Below the pieces are notes generated by a model. That model was not told the DNA's origin and did not search any database. It was given only the letters and a program-made list of their open reading frames with translations. The position numbers and the translations under genes are program-made. A DNA stretch of 64,000 nt from assembly GCF_024124765.2 (NCBI RefSeq), contig NZ_JAMXSR020000002.1:1387001-1451000 (forward strand). The letters are read 5' to 3'. The stretch comes from Sphingomonas sp. H160509 (GTDB lineage Bacteria; Pseudomonadota; Alphaproteobacteria; Sphingomonadales; Sphingomonadaceae). Positions 1-7,943 of this stretch are shown here, in pieces; positions within the stretch are counted from its first letter, which is position 1; each line of letters starts with the position of its first letter.

Positions 1-2473
1 GGCGGGATCAGGCCTTGCCGGATCAGCGCGTCGATCGCGGTTCCCAGATTAGGATCGAAGCCGGCCCTGTTCACGAGCTGGACGACATGGGTCGCGAATT
101 CGAGATCGACTAGGCCGCCGGGCAGCAGCTTGGCGTCGAGTGCCCCCTTGGGCGGTTTGTGCGCGGCCATGTCGCTGCGCATCGTCCGTGCGTCGGTGAT
201 CACGTCGCGCGCCGGTCGGTCGCCCTCGAGCACGCCGCGAACGATCGCCGCTACCGCATCCCCGAGCCTCGGTCGATCCGAACACCGGGCGAGCGCGGGT
301 GAGCGCCATGTGCTCCCAGGTCCAGGCATCCTCGCGCTGGTAACGGGCGAAGCGGTCGAGCGTGACGACCAGTGGCCCCTGCCCGCCAGATGGCCGCAAC
401 CGGGTGTCGATCTGGTACAGCGGCCCGGCGGCGGTCGCGACCGACAGAGCGCCGGTCAGCCTCTGTGCGAGACGATTGTAATAGAGCGTTGCGCCGAGCG
501 GCTTCGGGCCGTCGGACTCGGCGGCGAAATCGCCCGTAAACAGATAGATGAGATCGAGATCGGACGCGTGGGTCAGCATCGCGCCACCCATGCGACCTAG
601 CGCCAGCACCACGAGTTCGCTGTCCGGCACGCGGCCATGGACCTTCGCGAATTCCTCGATCGTGGCGCAGGCGAGGACGCCGATCGCCGCCTCCGCGACG
701 CGTGCATACCCTGCCGCGACATCGAGCGGATCGGACGCACCGGCGACAATCTGTGTCCCGAGCGCAGAATCGAAGCTCGCCGACGACGCGGCGGACATGG
801 TCGAGCCTGGACTGATAGTCGCCGCCCGCCTCGCCCGCGCGCATGATCGCTTCGAGCATGGCGACGTCGCTGACTGGTTCGAACGCGGTCGCGTCGATCA
901 GCCCGTCGAGCAGATCGGGACGGCGGCCGAGATCGTCCGCGAGCGTGGGCGCATGGCTCAGGATGGCAGCGAGCAATGTGGCCAGGCCCGGTCGCGCCTC
1001 CAACAAGCGGAAGATGTTGATCGCGCTCGGCAGGCGTTCGAGCAATGCGTCCAATCGGAGCAGCGCGGCCTGTGGGACAGGAGCAGCCGCCAGCGCGGGG
1101 ACGAGCGTCGGCAACACCGCCTCCAGTGCCTCACGCGCGGCCGGACTGCGCAGCGCGGGATAGGCGCCGCCCCGCCACGCCTCGATCCGCCGACGTGCCG
1201 ATTCGGGCTCGTCGAACCCCGCTGCGGCAAGATCGGCTTCCAGAGTCACCGCGTCATGCGAGAAGGCCGGCCGGACGGCATCGTCGAGCGCGTCGTAGAT
1301 CCGGCCGGTCGCCGTGACGCGCGGTTCGAGCAACGCCAATAACGCACCCGAATCGTCCAGCCCGTGCAGTTTCGCCACGCGGTCGAGCGCATCGCCGGTC
1401 GGCAAGGCGTGCGTCTGGCGGTCGTCGATCATCTGGACGCGGTGCTCGATCGTTCGAAGCAGCGTGTAGCCGTCGATCAACGCAGTCGATTCATCTGTGC
1501 CGATCCAACCTGCCTCGGCCAGCCTGGTGAGGGCATCGCGGGTTGCGGGCGCGCGCAGGGCGGGATCGCGGCCGCCGTGGATCAGCTGGTGGATCTGCGC
1601 GAAGAACTCGGCCTCGCGGATGCCGCCACGGCCGCGCTTCAGGTCATAGCCGGGGCCGAACGCCTGACCTTGCGAATGATGATCGCGGATCCGCGCGGAG
1701 ATGCCGCGGATTTCGCCGATCGCGCCAAAATCGAGCGCGCGACGCCACACGAACGGGCGGATAGCGTCGAGGAACCGCTGGCCGAGCGCGATGTCACCGG
1801 CGGCTGCGCGCGCCCGAATGAACGCGGCGCGCTCCCACGGCAGCGCCTGTGCTTCGTAATAGCCGATCGCCGCATCGACCGGCAGCGCGATCGGCGTGAT
1901 CTCGGGCGATGGGCGCAGGCGAAGGTCGACGCGCAGGACATAGCCGTCGCCGTCGCGCGCCTGGAGCAGTTCGACGACGCGCTTGCCGATCCGGACCGCC
2001 GCCTCTTCAGGCTCCTCGCGCAGACGCCGGGGCAGCGTCGCCGGATCGAACAACAGGATCGGATCGATGTCCGACGAATAATTGAGTTCGCCACTCCCCT
2101 GCTTGCCGAGCGCGATGGCGACGAAGCCAAGCGGTTCGGCACCAGGGGTCCGCTCCTCAATCGCGGTGCGGATCGCGGTGTCGAGCGCATAGTCGGCAAA
2201 GCGGGTCAGCGCGCCGGTCACGGCGGTGAGATCGAGAACGCCGGCCAGGTCGCCGATCGCGACGTTGAGCGCCATCGCGCGCCGTTCGACGCGCAGGCGA
2301 CGCGCGACCGGCATATCGGCCTCGGCGCTCGACAAGGAGAGGTCCAGCTTGCCAGCCGCCAGCGATCGCGCCAAGTCCGGCTCACGGTTGAGGACCATCG
2401 CCAGGAATGGGGACCAAAGTCTTGCGCGATCCAGCGCGGCGTTTATCGCCTGTTCAGGTGAGACTAAAGCCAT
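1..2473 (-). CDS. glnE: Bifunctional glutamine synthetase adenylyltransferase/deadenylyltransferase (partial)
   Basis: GlnE attaches AMP to and removes it from glutamine synthetase, matching nitrogen assimilation to supply. About 824 codons are present from ATG 2473; the C-terminus lies beyond the left edge. The N-terminal nucleotidyltransferase half carries GKQGSGELNYSSDID and the second half carries LGRMGGAMLTHASDLDLIYL, the duplicated G-S/D-D signature of the family. Two one-base shifts interrupt it. One near 766 joins GELRF to ALGTQIVAG. One in a C4 run at 260-263 joins STEAR to DAVAAIV, after which the frame continues through LLPGGLVDLEFATHVVQLVN to the edge. Both look like sequencing indels because homology continues immediately on each side. 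Confidence 0.93.
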
Positions 2474-2549
2474 ACGACATCGCTATAATCCGCTGCCGAC
2501 GCGTGTCACGATAAAGCAACGAAACCGCTATTGGCCCGTTATAGCGAAC

Positions 2550-2732
2550 ATGACTTACGCATTCCTCACGATCAGGCGCGAAGAGAACGGCCAGCAGGTC
2601 GTGCGCCGCCCCCGCGCGACCGACGTGATCGGTCACGCACTACGTGGCGCGTTCGACGACACGCACTCGGTACCCGACGATATGATGATGATGTTGCGCC
2701 GACTGGACGCGATGCCGCATCGCTTGAACTGA
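2550..2732 (+). CDS. Small hypothetical protein, 60 aa
   Basis: A 60-residue reading frame starting MTYAFLTIRREENGQ and ending MMMMLRRLDAMPHRLN, in the gap between divergent glnE and convergent ecfG. I do not recognise a family; no signal peptide or membrane segment is visible and the protein is Arg-rich. No good Shine-Dalgarno precedes the ATG. A GCAAC-N16-CGTT sequence at 2516-2540 resembles an EcfG promoter with one -35 mismatch, but its -10 lies only 9 bases before the ATG, so it may be chance. Codon use resembles the neighbouring genes. It could be spurious. Confidence 0.45.
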   Translation: MTYAFLTIRREENGQQVVRRPRATDVIGHALRGAFDDTHSVPDDMMMMLRRLDAMPHRLN

Positions 2733-2757
2733 GCGATACGGCATTCGTCAGTTGGGT

Positions 2758-3405
2758 TCAGCGACCGCGGCTGAGTTCTTCGACATCGCCCATGATCGAA
2801 TCAAGCGCCGTCTTGCTCGTATCTGTATCATGATCACGTCGCGATGGTAGCGAACCATCGGTGAGGATCGTTTCGAGGGCAACGCGTCCACGCGCCACGC
2901 GGCTTTTGATCGTACCGACTGCGACGCTGCAGATTTCAGCAGCCTCTTCGTACGCAAAGCCGCCAGCACCAACTAGGATCAGCGCTTCACGCTGCGGCTG
3001 AGGCAGATGCATCAACGCACGCTGCATGTCGCCGAGTTCGACATGGCGATCCTGGCTCGCAGGCGCGGCAAGAATGCGGTCGGCGACCAGATCGTCCCAT
3101 TCGCCCTTGAAGCGTGCACGACGCATCTGGGACAAATACAGGTTTCGGAGGATGATGAACGTCCACGCGCGCATGTTCGTCCCAGCCTGGAACCGAAGAC
3201 GCGCGGCCCAAGCCTTGAGCAGCGTTTCCTGCACGAGATCGTCGGCAAGATCGCGGCTACCCGACAACGAGCGACCGAACGCACGCAAATGCGGGATTAC
3301 CTGAGCAAGCTGAACCTTGAACTCGGCATCCGACAAGGAGACATGCTCGACCGGCTCGACAACGTTCTCGATTTCGTCGTCCACGGGCGAAGCAGGCTGG
3401 GTCAT
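2758..3405 (-). CDS. ecfG: General stress response ECF sigma factor EcfG
   Basis: Alternative sigma factor of the alphaproteobacterial general stress response. NepR holds it inactive; phosphorylated PhyR releases it to transcribe from GGAAC-N16/17-CGTT promoters. Region 2 is visible (LADDLVQETLLKAW, then NMRAWTFIILRNLYLSQMRR), and region 4 reads LPQPQREALILVGAGGFAYE followed by the helix-turn-helix VAVGTIKSRVARGR. The chosen start gives MTQPASPVDDEIEN and 215 residues; an upstream in-frame ATG at 3462 would add 19 residues of unlike composition. It is the last gene of a minus-strand series phyR, small membrane protein, ecfG. The symbol rests on locus context and region 2/4 similarity. Confidence 0.92.
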   Translation of the reverse strand: MTQPASPVDDEIENVVEPVEHVSLSDAEFKVQLAQVIPHLRAFGRSLSGSRDLADDLVQETLLKAWAARLRFQAGTNMRAWTFIILRNLYLSQMRRARFKGEWDDLVADRILAAPASQDRHVELGDMQRALMHLPQPQREALILVGAGGFAYEEAAEICSVAVGTIKSRVARGRVALETILTDGSLPSRRDHDTDTSKTALDSIMGDVEELSRGR

Positions 3406-3501
3406 GGTAATCCGATCAATCCCGATAAAACACTGCCGTACGCGGACGACAGACATAGGCACAGGTCGCGGGAAATACCAGCGACCTGCTCATAATCCGG
3501 C

Positions 3502-3639
3502 TCAGCGCAGGATTATAAAGCCAAAGATAACAATGACCAAGACGAGGGAGATCGCCAGGATGTACCGGGTCATGTGCGGCGTGGCGCCAGCCCGTGCATC
3601 CTCGGTATCGATATGAATTGGTTCGTTCGGATCAGCCAT
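3502..3639 (-). CDS. Single-pass small membrane protein between phyR and ecfG, 45 aa
   Basis: Reads MADPNEPIHIDTEDARAGAT at the N-terminus, then after PHMTRY one hydrophobic helix of about 19 residues (ILAISLVLVIVIFGFII), ending LR. The acidic, soluble N-terminus followed by a C-terminal anchor suggests a tail-anchored inner-membrane peptide. It lies 74 bp after phyR and about 96 bp before ecfG on the same strand, so it is probably transcribed with one or both. I recognise no family. A role in stress signalling is only suggested by position. Confidence 0.6.
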   Translation of the reverse strand: MADPNEPIHIDTEDARAGATPHMTRYILAISLVLVIVIFGFIILR

Positions 3640-3713
3640 AATCACCAAACTCGCGAAAAACGTTTTGGGTCCGTAACCGTCTTGCGGTCACGAACCCGAT
3701 ACGCGCCGCCGCT

Positions 3714-4517
3714 TCAGGCAGTCGGGACGGTCGCCTGGTCGAAGAACAGGGCCTGGCTGATCGCGGCCTTCACGGTCGACCGCTGGAACGGCTTGGTGAT
3801 CAGGAACGTCGGCTCGGGACGCTCGCCGGTCAGCAAACGCTCGGGGAACGCGGTGATGAAGATCACCGGAACCTCGAATTCAGCCAGGATATCCTTGACC
3901 GCGTCGATGCCCGAGCTGTCGTCGGCAAGCTGGATGTCCGCGAGGACGAGGCCGGGACGCGTTTCCATCGCCAGCGCGACGGCTTCGTCACGCGTGACCG
4001 CAACGCCGGTGACGTCGTGGCCAAGATCGCGGACGATCGTCTCGATATCCATCGCGATGATCGGTTCGTCCTCGATGATGAGAACCTTGGCGCGGGTCTG
4101 GTTTTCGATCTCGGACAACGCATCCGCGACCAGATCGTCGACTTCGCTGGTATCGACCTCGATCAGATACGCCGCGTCCTCCGGCGTGAAGCCTTCCATC
4201 GCGGTCAGCAGCAGCGCCTGACGCGAAAGCGGGGTCATCCGGGCGAGGCGAGCGCGGGCGACGGCTTCGTGACCTTCGGAATCGGTCGCAGTCTCGTCAG
4301 CGACTTCGTCGAAGTTCGCCGAGTTCCAGATCGCCTGGAACATCCGGTACAGGCCGAGACGGGGATCGACGTCGCGGGGGAATTCCTCAGGCGCGGCGAC
4401 GATCGCCTCGAGCGTGGCGCGCACATATTTGTCGCCGTGCATCTGGCTGCCGGTCAGGGCCCGGCCGTAGCGCCGCAAAAATGGAAGGTGCGGTGCAAGT
4501 TGCTGTCCAAGAGACAT
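3714..4517 (-). CDS. phyR: PhyR, response regulator and anti-anti-sigma factor
   Basis: Master switch of the general stress response. The N-terminal half (about residues 1-130) is a sigma-like output domain resembling EcfG regions 2 and 4 (e.g. MTPLSRQALLLTAMEGFTPE). The C-terminal half (about 137-260) is a receiver domain with acidic pocket IIEDEP, phospho-acceptor Asp in LVLADIQLADD, switch Thr in VIFITAFP and conserved Lys in LITKPF. Phosphorylation opens the sigma-like domain so that it binds NepR and frees EcfG. The ATG at 4517 gives MSLGQQLAPHLPFLRRYGRA and 267 aa, the usual family length. It is divergent from nepR. Confidence 0.97.
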   Translation of the reverse strand: MSLGQQLAPHLPFLRRYGRALTGSQMHGDKYVRATLEAIVAAPEEFPRDVDPRLGLYRMFQAIWNSANFDEVADETATDSEGHEAVARARLARMTPLSRQALLLTAMEGFTPEDAAYLIEVDTSEVDDLVADALSEIENQTRAKVLIIEDEPIIAMDIETIVRDLGHDVTGVAVTRDEAVALAMETRPGLVLADIQLADDSSGIDAVKDILAEFEVPVIFITAFPERLLTGERPEPTFLITKPFQRSTVKAAISQALFFDQATVPTA

Positions 4518-4671
4518 GGGTAACGAATACTCCCTGATCCTACGCGGCCCCTCATGTGTCGGGTGGCTCGCGTCATTGCAATGGTGTCGGTCGAAAATGC
4601 CCCGTGTCCACGCCATCGCCGCCAAGTATCGGCCGCGATCGAGCGGAGATGCGTATTTTTCGCTCGGGTGT

Positions 4672-4696
4672 GGAACCATCCAGACGCTATTTGGTT
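4672..4696 (+). promoter_or_regulatory. Putative EcfG-type promoter of nepR-phyP
   Basis: GGAAC at 4672-4676, a 16-base spacer, then GGTT at 4693-4696: one mismatch from the GGAAC-N16/17-CGTT consensus of EcfG sigma factors. It would start a transcript about 90 bases before the nepR start, giving the feedback loop usual for this system. Not tested beyond pattern matching. Confidence 0.6.
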
Positions 4697-4789
4697 TCAC
4701 GAACATCTTTCGCGAGTATGTAGTCCGGTGCCCATGGGCGCAGTTTTGCTCGTCATCACATATTGGTTTGCGTCGTGCAGGGGGAAGTT

Positions 4790-4954
4790 TTGAGTTTGGG
4801 CCACGACACGGAGAAGACAGTGCCTGCAACGAAGCCCGCCAAGGTCCCTGATAAGGACCAACAAATGGGTTCGGCGCTGCGTTCGGTGTATCAGAAGACC
4901 GTGGACGAGACGATCCCGGACGACCTTCTCGAACTCCTCGGCAAGCTGGACTGA
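4790..4954 (+). CDS. nepR: NepR anti-sigma factor
   Basis: Short protein that sequesters EcfG until phosphorylated PhyR displaces it. The family core is complete: LRSVYQKTVDETIP followed by DDLLELLGKLD at the C-terminus. The best start is TTG 4790, preceded by AGGGGGA at 4779-4785 with about 4 bases between, giving 54 residues. The only in-frame ATG (4763) and a GTG (4775) have no such ribosome site. The stop is followed after two bases by the GTG of the phyP-like gene, so the two are almost surely co-transcribed and co-translated. Confidence 0.93.
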   Translation: MSLGHDTEKTVPATKPAKVPDKDQQMGSALRSVYQKTVDETIPDDLLELLGKLD

Positions 4955-4956
4955 CG

Positions 4957-6583
4957 GTGGGCCGCGAGCCCATAGCGACCGCTCCAGATACGACCTCCCC
5001 GGAGCCAGCGCCGCTAAATGATCGCCGTCTGCTGTCCGCGATGGGCAGTTTACCCACCGGCGCCAAACTTTTCCTGATCATCAGTGCGGCGCTCTTGCCG
5101 TTGGCCTTGATCGCGGTGTTTGCCACGTTGCAGACTACGCGACTGGCCGATGCAGAGGCGCGTGCTCGGTTGCGCGTGACGGCGGACGAAAGTGCGCGCG
5201 CCATCGCAATCGAACTCGTCGGCGACATGACCGCGCTTCGGGTTGCGGTGAACGCGCTCGGGACGGACCCTGCTGATGCACCGAGTTGCGCACGCGCCCA
5301 GGGCGTGTTCGCGCAGCAGTCGTCGGCCGGCACGCGCTTCATCATCACCGACCGTGCAGGCCATGTCCTGTGCGGCGTTCCGCTGCCCAACCCGGTGACC
5401 GTGCGGCAGGACAACATGCCGGTTGCGGCAGCGATCGTCCCCGACAATGGGCTGATCCCTCGCGATTTCCGGACCCAGCGGCGACACGTCCGCCCGCGCC
5501 TTCTTCCCACGCGCGTTCCTGGAGAAGATCGGACGTCCCTCGACTCGAGCGTCGGCATTCAGCAGCGCGATCGTACTCGACGAGGACGCGCTTCACCTCG
5601 AGACGATTGCCGACGAGCGCCCGCTTGATCGCATGGAAACGATGCGTACCGAACTCGGCGTCGCCGGGCTTGCCTTGCGGACCAGCATCCGCAGTGCGCC
5701 GGTGACGTCGTCGCTGATCGTGGCAATGCTGTTGCCGCTGCTGATGTGGATCGCCGCGGCGAGCATAGCGTGGTTCGTGGTCGACCGGCTTCTGATCCGC
5801 CCGCTCCGCCGTCTACGCGGTGCAGTGGCCGCCTTCACGCCCGGCGAGGAACTCGACTTCGGCACCGTCCACACTTTGCCTGCCCAGGAGATTCGCGAAC
5901 TCGGCGAAACGTTCCAGTCGATCAGCCGGACCGTTGCGCTGCACGAGGCCGGCCTTGCCGAAGGACTGGTGCGCCAGACCAAGCTTACGCGCGAGGTGCA
6001 CCACCGCGTGAAGAACAATCTTCAGGTCATCTCGAGCCTGATCAACTTTCATGCCCGCAGCGCACCCAGCCCTGACGCCACCGCAGCCTATTCGTCGATC
6101 CAGCGTCGCGTCGATGCGCTGGCCGTAGTTCACCGCAACCATTTTGCCGAGCTCGAGGAAAACCGTGGGCTGAACCTGCGGACGATGATCGGCGAACTTT
6201 CCGCCAATATTCGCGCGACCGCGTCGGATCGCTCGCACGGCTTGGGCATCACGCTCGATATCGATCCGTATCTGGTCAACCAGGACGTCGCGGTCGCGCT
6301 GGCGTTCCTGGTGACGGAGACGATCGAACTGGCGATGAGCTGCGATCCGGCGGCTCAGATCAGGATCGTGGTCAAGCCGGCCGACAAGCTTGCCGACAAA
6401 CCGGACCGGGCGGTTGTCCGCGTCGTTTCGCGTGCGCTGGTCGAGAGCGATGCGTTCCGAGAGGCCCTGTCGCGCTATGGTCGCGTCATGGAAGGCCTGT
6501 CGCGCCAGTTGCGGTCGCCTCTGCACCACGATCCTCTCGTCGGCGCGTACGAGATCGCCTTCGCCATTACGGGGCGCGACTAG
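4957..6583 (+). CDS. phyP: PhyP-like membrane sensor histidine kinase/phosphatase of the HisKA_2 family (one frameshift)
   Basis: About 541 aa. A first membrane helix (about residues 36-57, LFLIISAALLPLALIAVF) precedes a periplasmic domain. A second helix (about 249-271, IVAMLLPLLMWIAAASIAWF) and a HAMP-like linker follow, then a HisKA_2 dimerisation box with REVHHRVKNNLQVISSLI near residue 345. The ATP-binding half is poorly conserved: the N-box region reads FLVTETIELAMSCDP and no glycine-rich lid is obvious. That fits PhyP of Sphingomonas Fr1, encoded in the same position and described as a negative regulator/phosphatase of PhyR. GTG start at 4957. A single extra C in 5457-5459 breaks the frame; deleting it joins DNGLI to LAISGPSGDTSARAFF. 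The symbol is by synteny and architecture. Confidence 0.8.
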
Positions 6584-6652
6584 GCCTTTTCTGCAACGTC
6601 GGCTGATCCATATCAAACGCCGCATTTAATTGGATAGATTCGAAGAAAATCG

Positions 6653-6677
6653 GGAACCGACCATCGCCGTTGCCGTT
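6653..6677 (+). promoter_or_regulatory. EcfG-type promoter, perfect consensus
   Basis: GGAAC (6653-6657), exactly 16 bases, CGTT (6674-6677). This is the best EcfG match I found in the window. It lies 70 bases after the phyP-like gene and about 230 bases before the next protein gene, with a self-contained hairpin terminator in between. It should drive a short transcript beginning near 6684 under general stress. Confidence 0.8.
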
Positions 6678-6683
6678 CTACAC

Positions 6684-6778
6684 TTCGGATAGCGACTTTA
6701 TGCCCCCCGCTCTCGCTGTCCAGAACACAGGCCCGGTAGCACACCCTCCCCCCTGGTGATGCTGCCGGGCCTTTATTC
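6684..6778 (+). ncRNA. Candidate EcfG-dependent small RNA, GsrN-like
   Basis: A stretch of about 95 bases between a perfect EcfG promoter and an intrinsic terminator. Two hairpins can be drawn. The first pairs GATAGCG (6688-6694) with CGCTGTC (6714-6720), exposing a loop with TGCCCCCCGC. The second is the terminator stem (6730-6740 with 6761-6771), whose apex CACC/GGTG presents CTCCCCCCT. C-rich loops complementary to Shine-Dalgarno sequences are typical of alphaproteobacterial regulatory RNAs. Caulobacter GsrN is a stress-sigma-dependent RNA of this kind that acts through a C-rich loop. The only reading frame inside is a 19-codon ATG-CCC-CCC peptide without a clear ribosome site. The 5' end is inferred from the promoter. 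Confidence 0.7.
6730..6774 (+). terminator. Intrinsic terminator of the small RNA
   Basis: GGCCCGGTAGC (6730-6740) pairs with GCTGCCGGGCC (6761-6771) over 11 positions with one G-U pair, followed by TTTATT. The loop holds an inner CACC/GGTG stem around a C-rich apex. Confidence 0.75.
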
Positions 6779-6818
6779 CAGAAATAGTCTTTTCCTGCCG
6801 GGCGTTGGTTCCAGCGGC

Positions 6819-6843
6819 GGAACGAATGGCGCCCCCGAACATT
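6819..6843 (+). promoter_or_regulatory. Putative EcfG-type promoter of the entericidin-like gene
   Basis: GGAAC (6819-6823), 16 bases, CATT (6840-6843); one mismatch in the -10. It lies about 40 bases upstream of the entericidin start codon. Small lipoproteins and entericidins are common members of alphaproteobacterial EcfG regulons. Confidence 0.5.
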
Positions 6844-6884
6844 CCCCCTCCCGTGGCATTTAAGCCCTTCTAGGAGGAAGTATC

Positions 6885-7019
6885 ATGCGTAAGTTGGTTG
6901 GACTGGCGATTGTAGCCAGCGCTTTGATGGTGTCGGCATGCAACACGGTCGAGGGCGCAGGCAAGGACGTGGCTTCGGCGGGCAAGACCGTCGCGAAGAC
7001 CGCGGACAACGCCAAGTAA
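6885..7019 (+). CDS. Entericidin A/B family small lipoprotein, 44 aa
   Basis: Very small exported lipoprotein. The signal peptide MRKLVGLAIVASALMVSACN ends in a lipobox (VSAC) with the lipidated Cys at residue 19. The mature part is a short Ala/Lys-rich tail (NTVEGAGKDVASAGKTVAKT) of the entericidin/EcnAB type, expected in the cell envelope. A strong ribosome site (AGGAGG, 6872-6877) precedes the ATG. It follows a probable EcfG promoter and is closed by a strong palindromic terminator, so it is most likely a monocistronic stress gene. Entericidin B is described as a bacteriolytic stress peptide in Enterobacteria; here the function is inferred from family only. Confidence 0.88.
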   Translation: MRKLVGLAIVASALMVSACNTVEGAGKDVASAGKTVAKTADNAK

Positions 7020-7040
7020 GCCTTTGCGCTTATGATAATG

Positions 7041-7077
7041 AAACGGGGCCCGGTGCACATGCACCGGGCCCCGTTTT
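7041..7077. terminator. Bidirectional terminator between entericidin-like gene and tatC
   Basis: A near-perfect palindrome: AAACGGGGCCCGGTGCA at 7041-7057 pairs with TGCACCGGGCCCCGTTTT up to 7077, with almost no loop, giving T-tails in both directions. It separates two convergent genes. Confidence 0.85.
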
Positions 7078-7117
7078 CATATCGGCACTGCTATTTGTCT
7101 AAGCGCCGTGGCTCGGG

Positions 7118-7900
7118 TCAGCTCTCGACGATGTCGGTGGACTCGCCCTCGACCGCCTTGGCCTTCGCCCGGCTGCGCTCGGTGAACCAGATCCCGATCA
7201 GCGCGAGTTCGTACAGGATCACCAGCGGGATCGCGAGCAGCAGCTGCGAGCCGATATCCGGCGGCGTCAGCACCGCTGCAATCGCGAACGCCGCGACGAT
7301 CGCATAGCGCCGCGCGCCGATCAGTTGCTTGCGCGTGACGATCCCTGCCCGCTCCAGCAGCATCAGCAGGACCGGCAGCAGGAACGAGATACCGAAGCCG
7401 AACAGGAACTGCATCGTAAACGACAGGTAGTTGCCGATCGCAGGCAGCGCCTCGCGGTGGATCCCGCCGACCATCCCGTCGAAGCCGAGCAGGAAGTGCA
7501 GCGCCATCGGAATCGCAACGTAATAGGCCATCGCCGCGCCGGTAAGGAACAGGACGGGCGTCGCGAGGATGAACGGCAGCAGCGCGCCGCGTTCCTTCTT
7601 GTACAGGCCGGGCGCGACGAACTGCCACACCTGGTTCGCGATCACGGGGAATGACAGCATCATCGCGGCGAAGAACGCCACCTTGATCTGGACGAAGAAC
7701 GCCTCGAAGATCTCGGTGTAGATGACCTTGTTCTGGCCGGCTGCGAGCAGCGGGTGAACCAGGAAGCCGAAGATGTTCTCGGCGAAATACATCGCCACCG
7801 CGAACGTCACGACCAGCGCGGCGATGCAATAGAGCAACCGCCGCCGCAGCTCGATCAGATGGTCGAGCAACGGCGCCCGGCTTTCGTCGATCTCGCTCAT
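7118..7900 (-). CDS. tatC: Sec-independent protein translocase TatC
   Basis: Membrane receptor of the twin-arginine translocase, which binds Tat signal peptides of folded proteins. 260 aa with six predicted membrane helices. Family marks include the N-terminal LLDHLIELRRRLLY, the FAPxYEKE-like segment FVAPGLYKKERGALLPF and the late segment TPPDIGSQLLLAIPLVILYE. It is the last gene of the scpA-scpB-tatA-tatB-tatC series, 43 bp after tatB. Intact. A likely client with a Tat signal (M24 peptidase) lies elsewhere in the window. Confidence 0.97.
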   Translation of the reverse strand: MSEIDESRAPLLDHLIELRRRLLYCIAALVVTFAVAMYFAENIFGFLVHPLLAAGQNKVIYTEIFEAFFVQIKVAFFAAMMLSFPVIANQVWQFVAPGLYKKERGALLPFILATPVLFLTGAAMAYYVAIPMALHFLLGFDGMVGGIHREALPAIGNYLSFTMQFLFGFGISFLLPVLLMLLERAGIVTRKQLIGARRYAIVAAFAIAAVLTPPDIGSQLLLAIPLVILYELALIGIWFTERSRAKAKAVEGESTDIVES

Positions 7901-7943
7901 GTCTGGCTTTCGGCGTTATGGTGGGTAGTCACGACCGCCGCGT

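Noticed and set aside
2516..2540. GCAAC-N16-CGTT as an EcfG promoter for the 60-aa gene at 2550
   Set aside because: It has a -35 mismatch and leaves almost no leader before the ATG; mentioned only with the gene.
3636..3690. AAGAC-N16-CGTT on the minus strand before the small membrane protein as an EcfG promoter
   Set aside because: The -10 is perfect, but the -35 (AAGAC) shares only its last two bases with GGAAC.
6702..6761. 19-codon reading frame inside the small RNA
   Set aside because: No ribosome site, proline/cytosine-run dominated, and fully explained by the C-rich loops.
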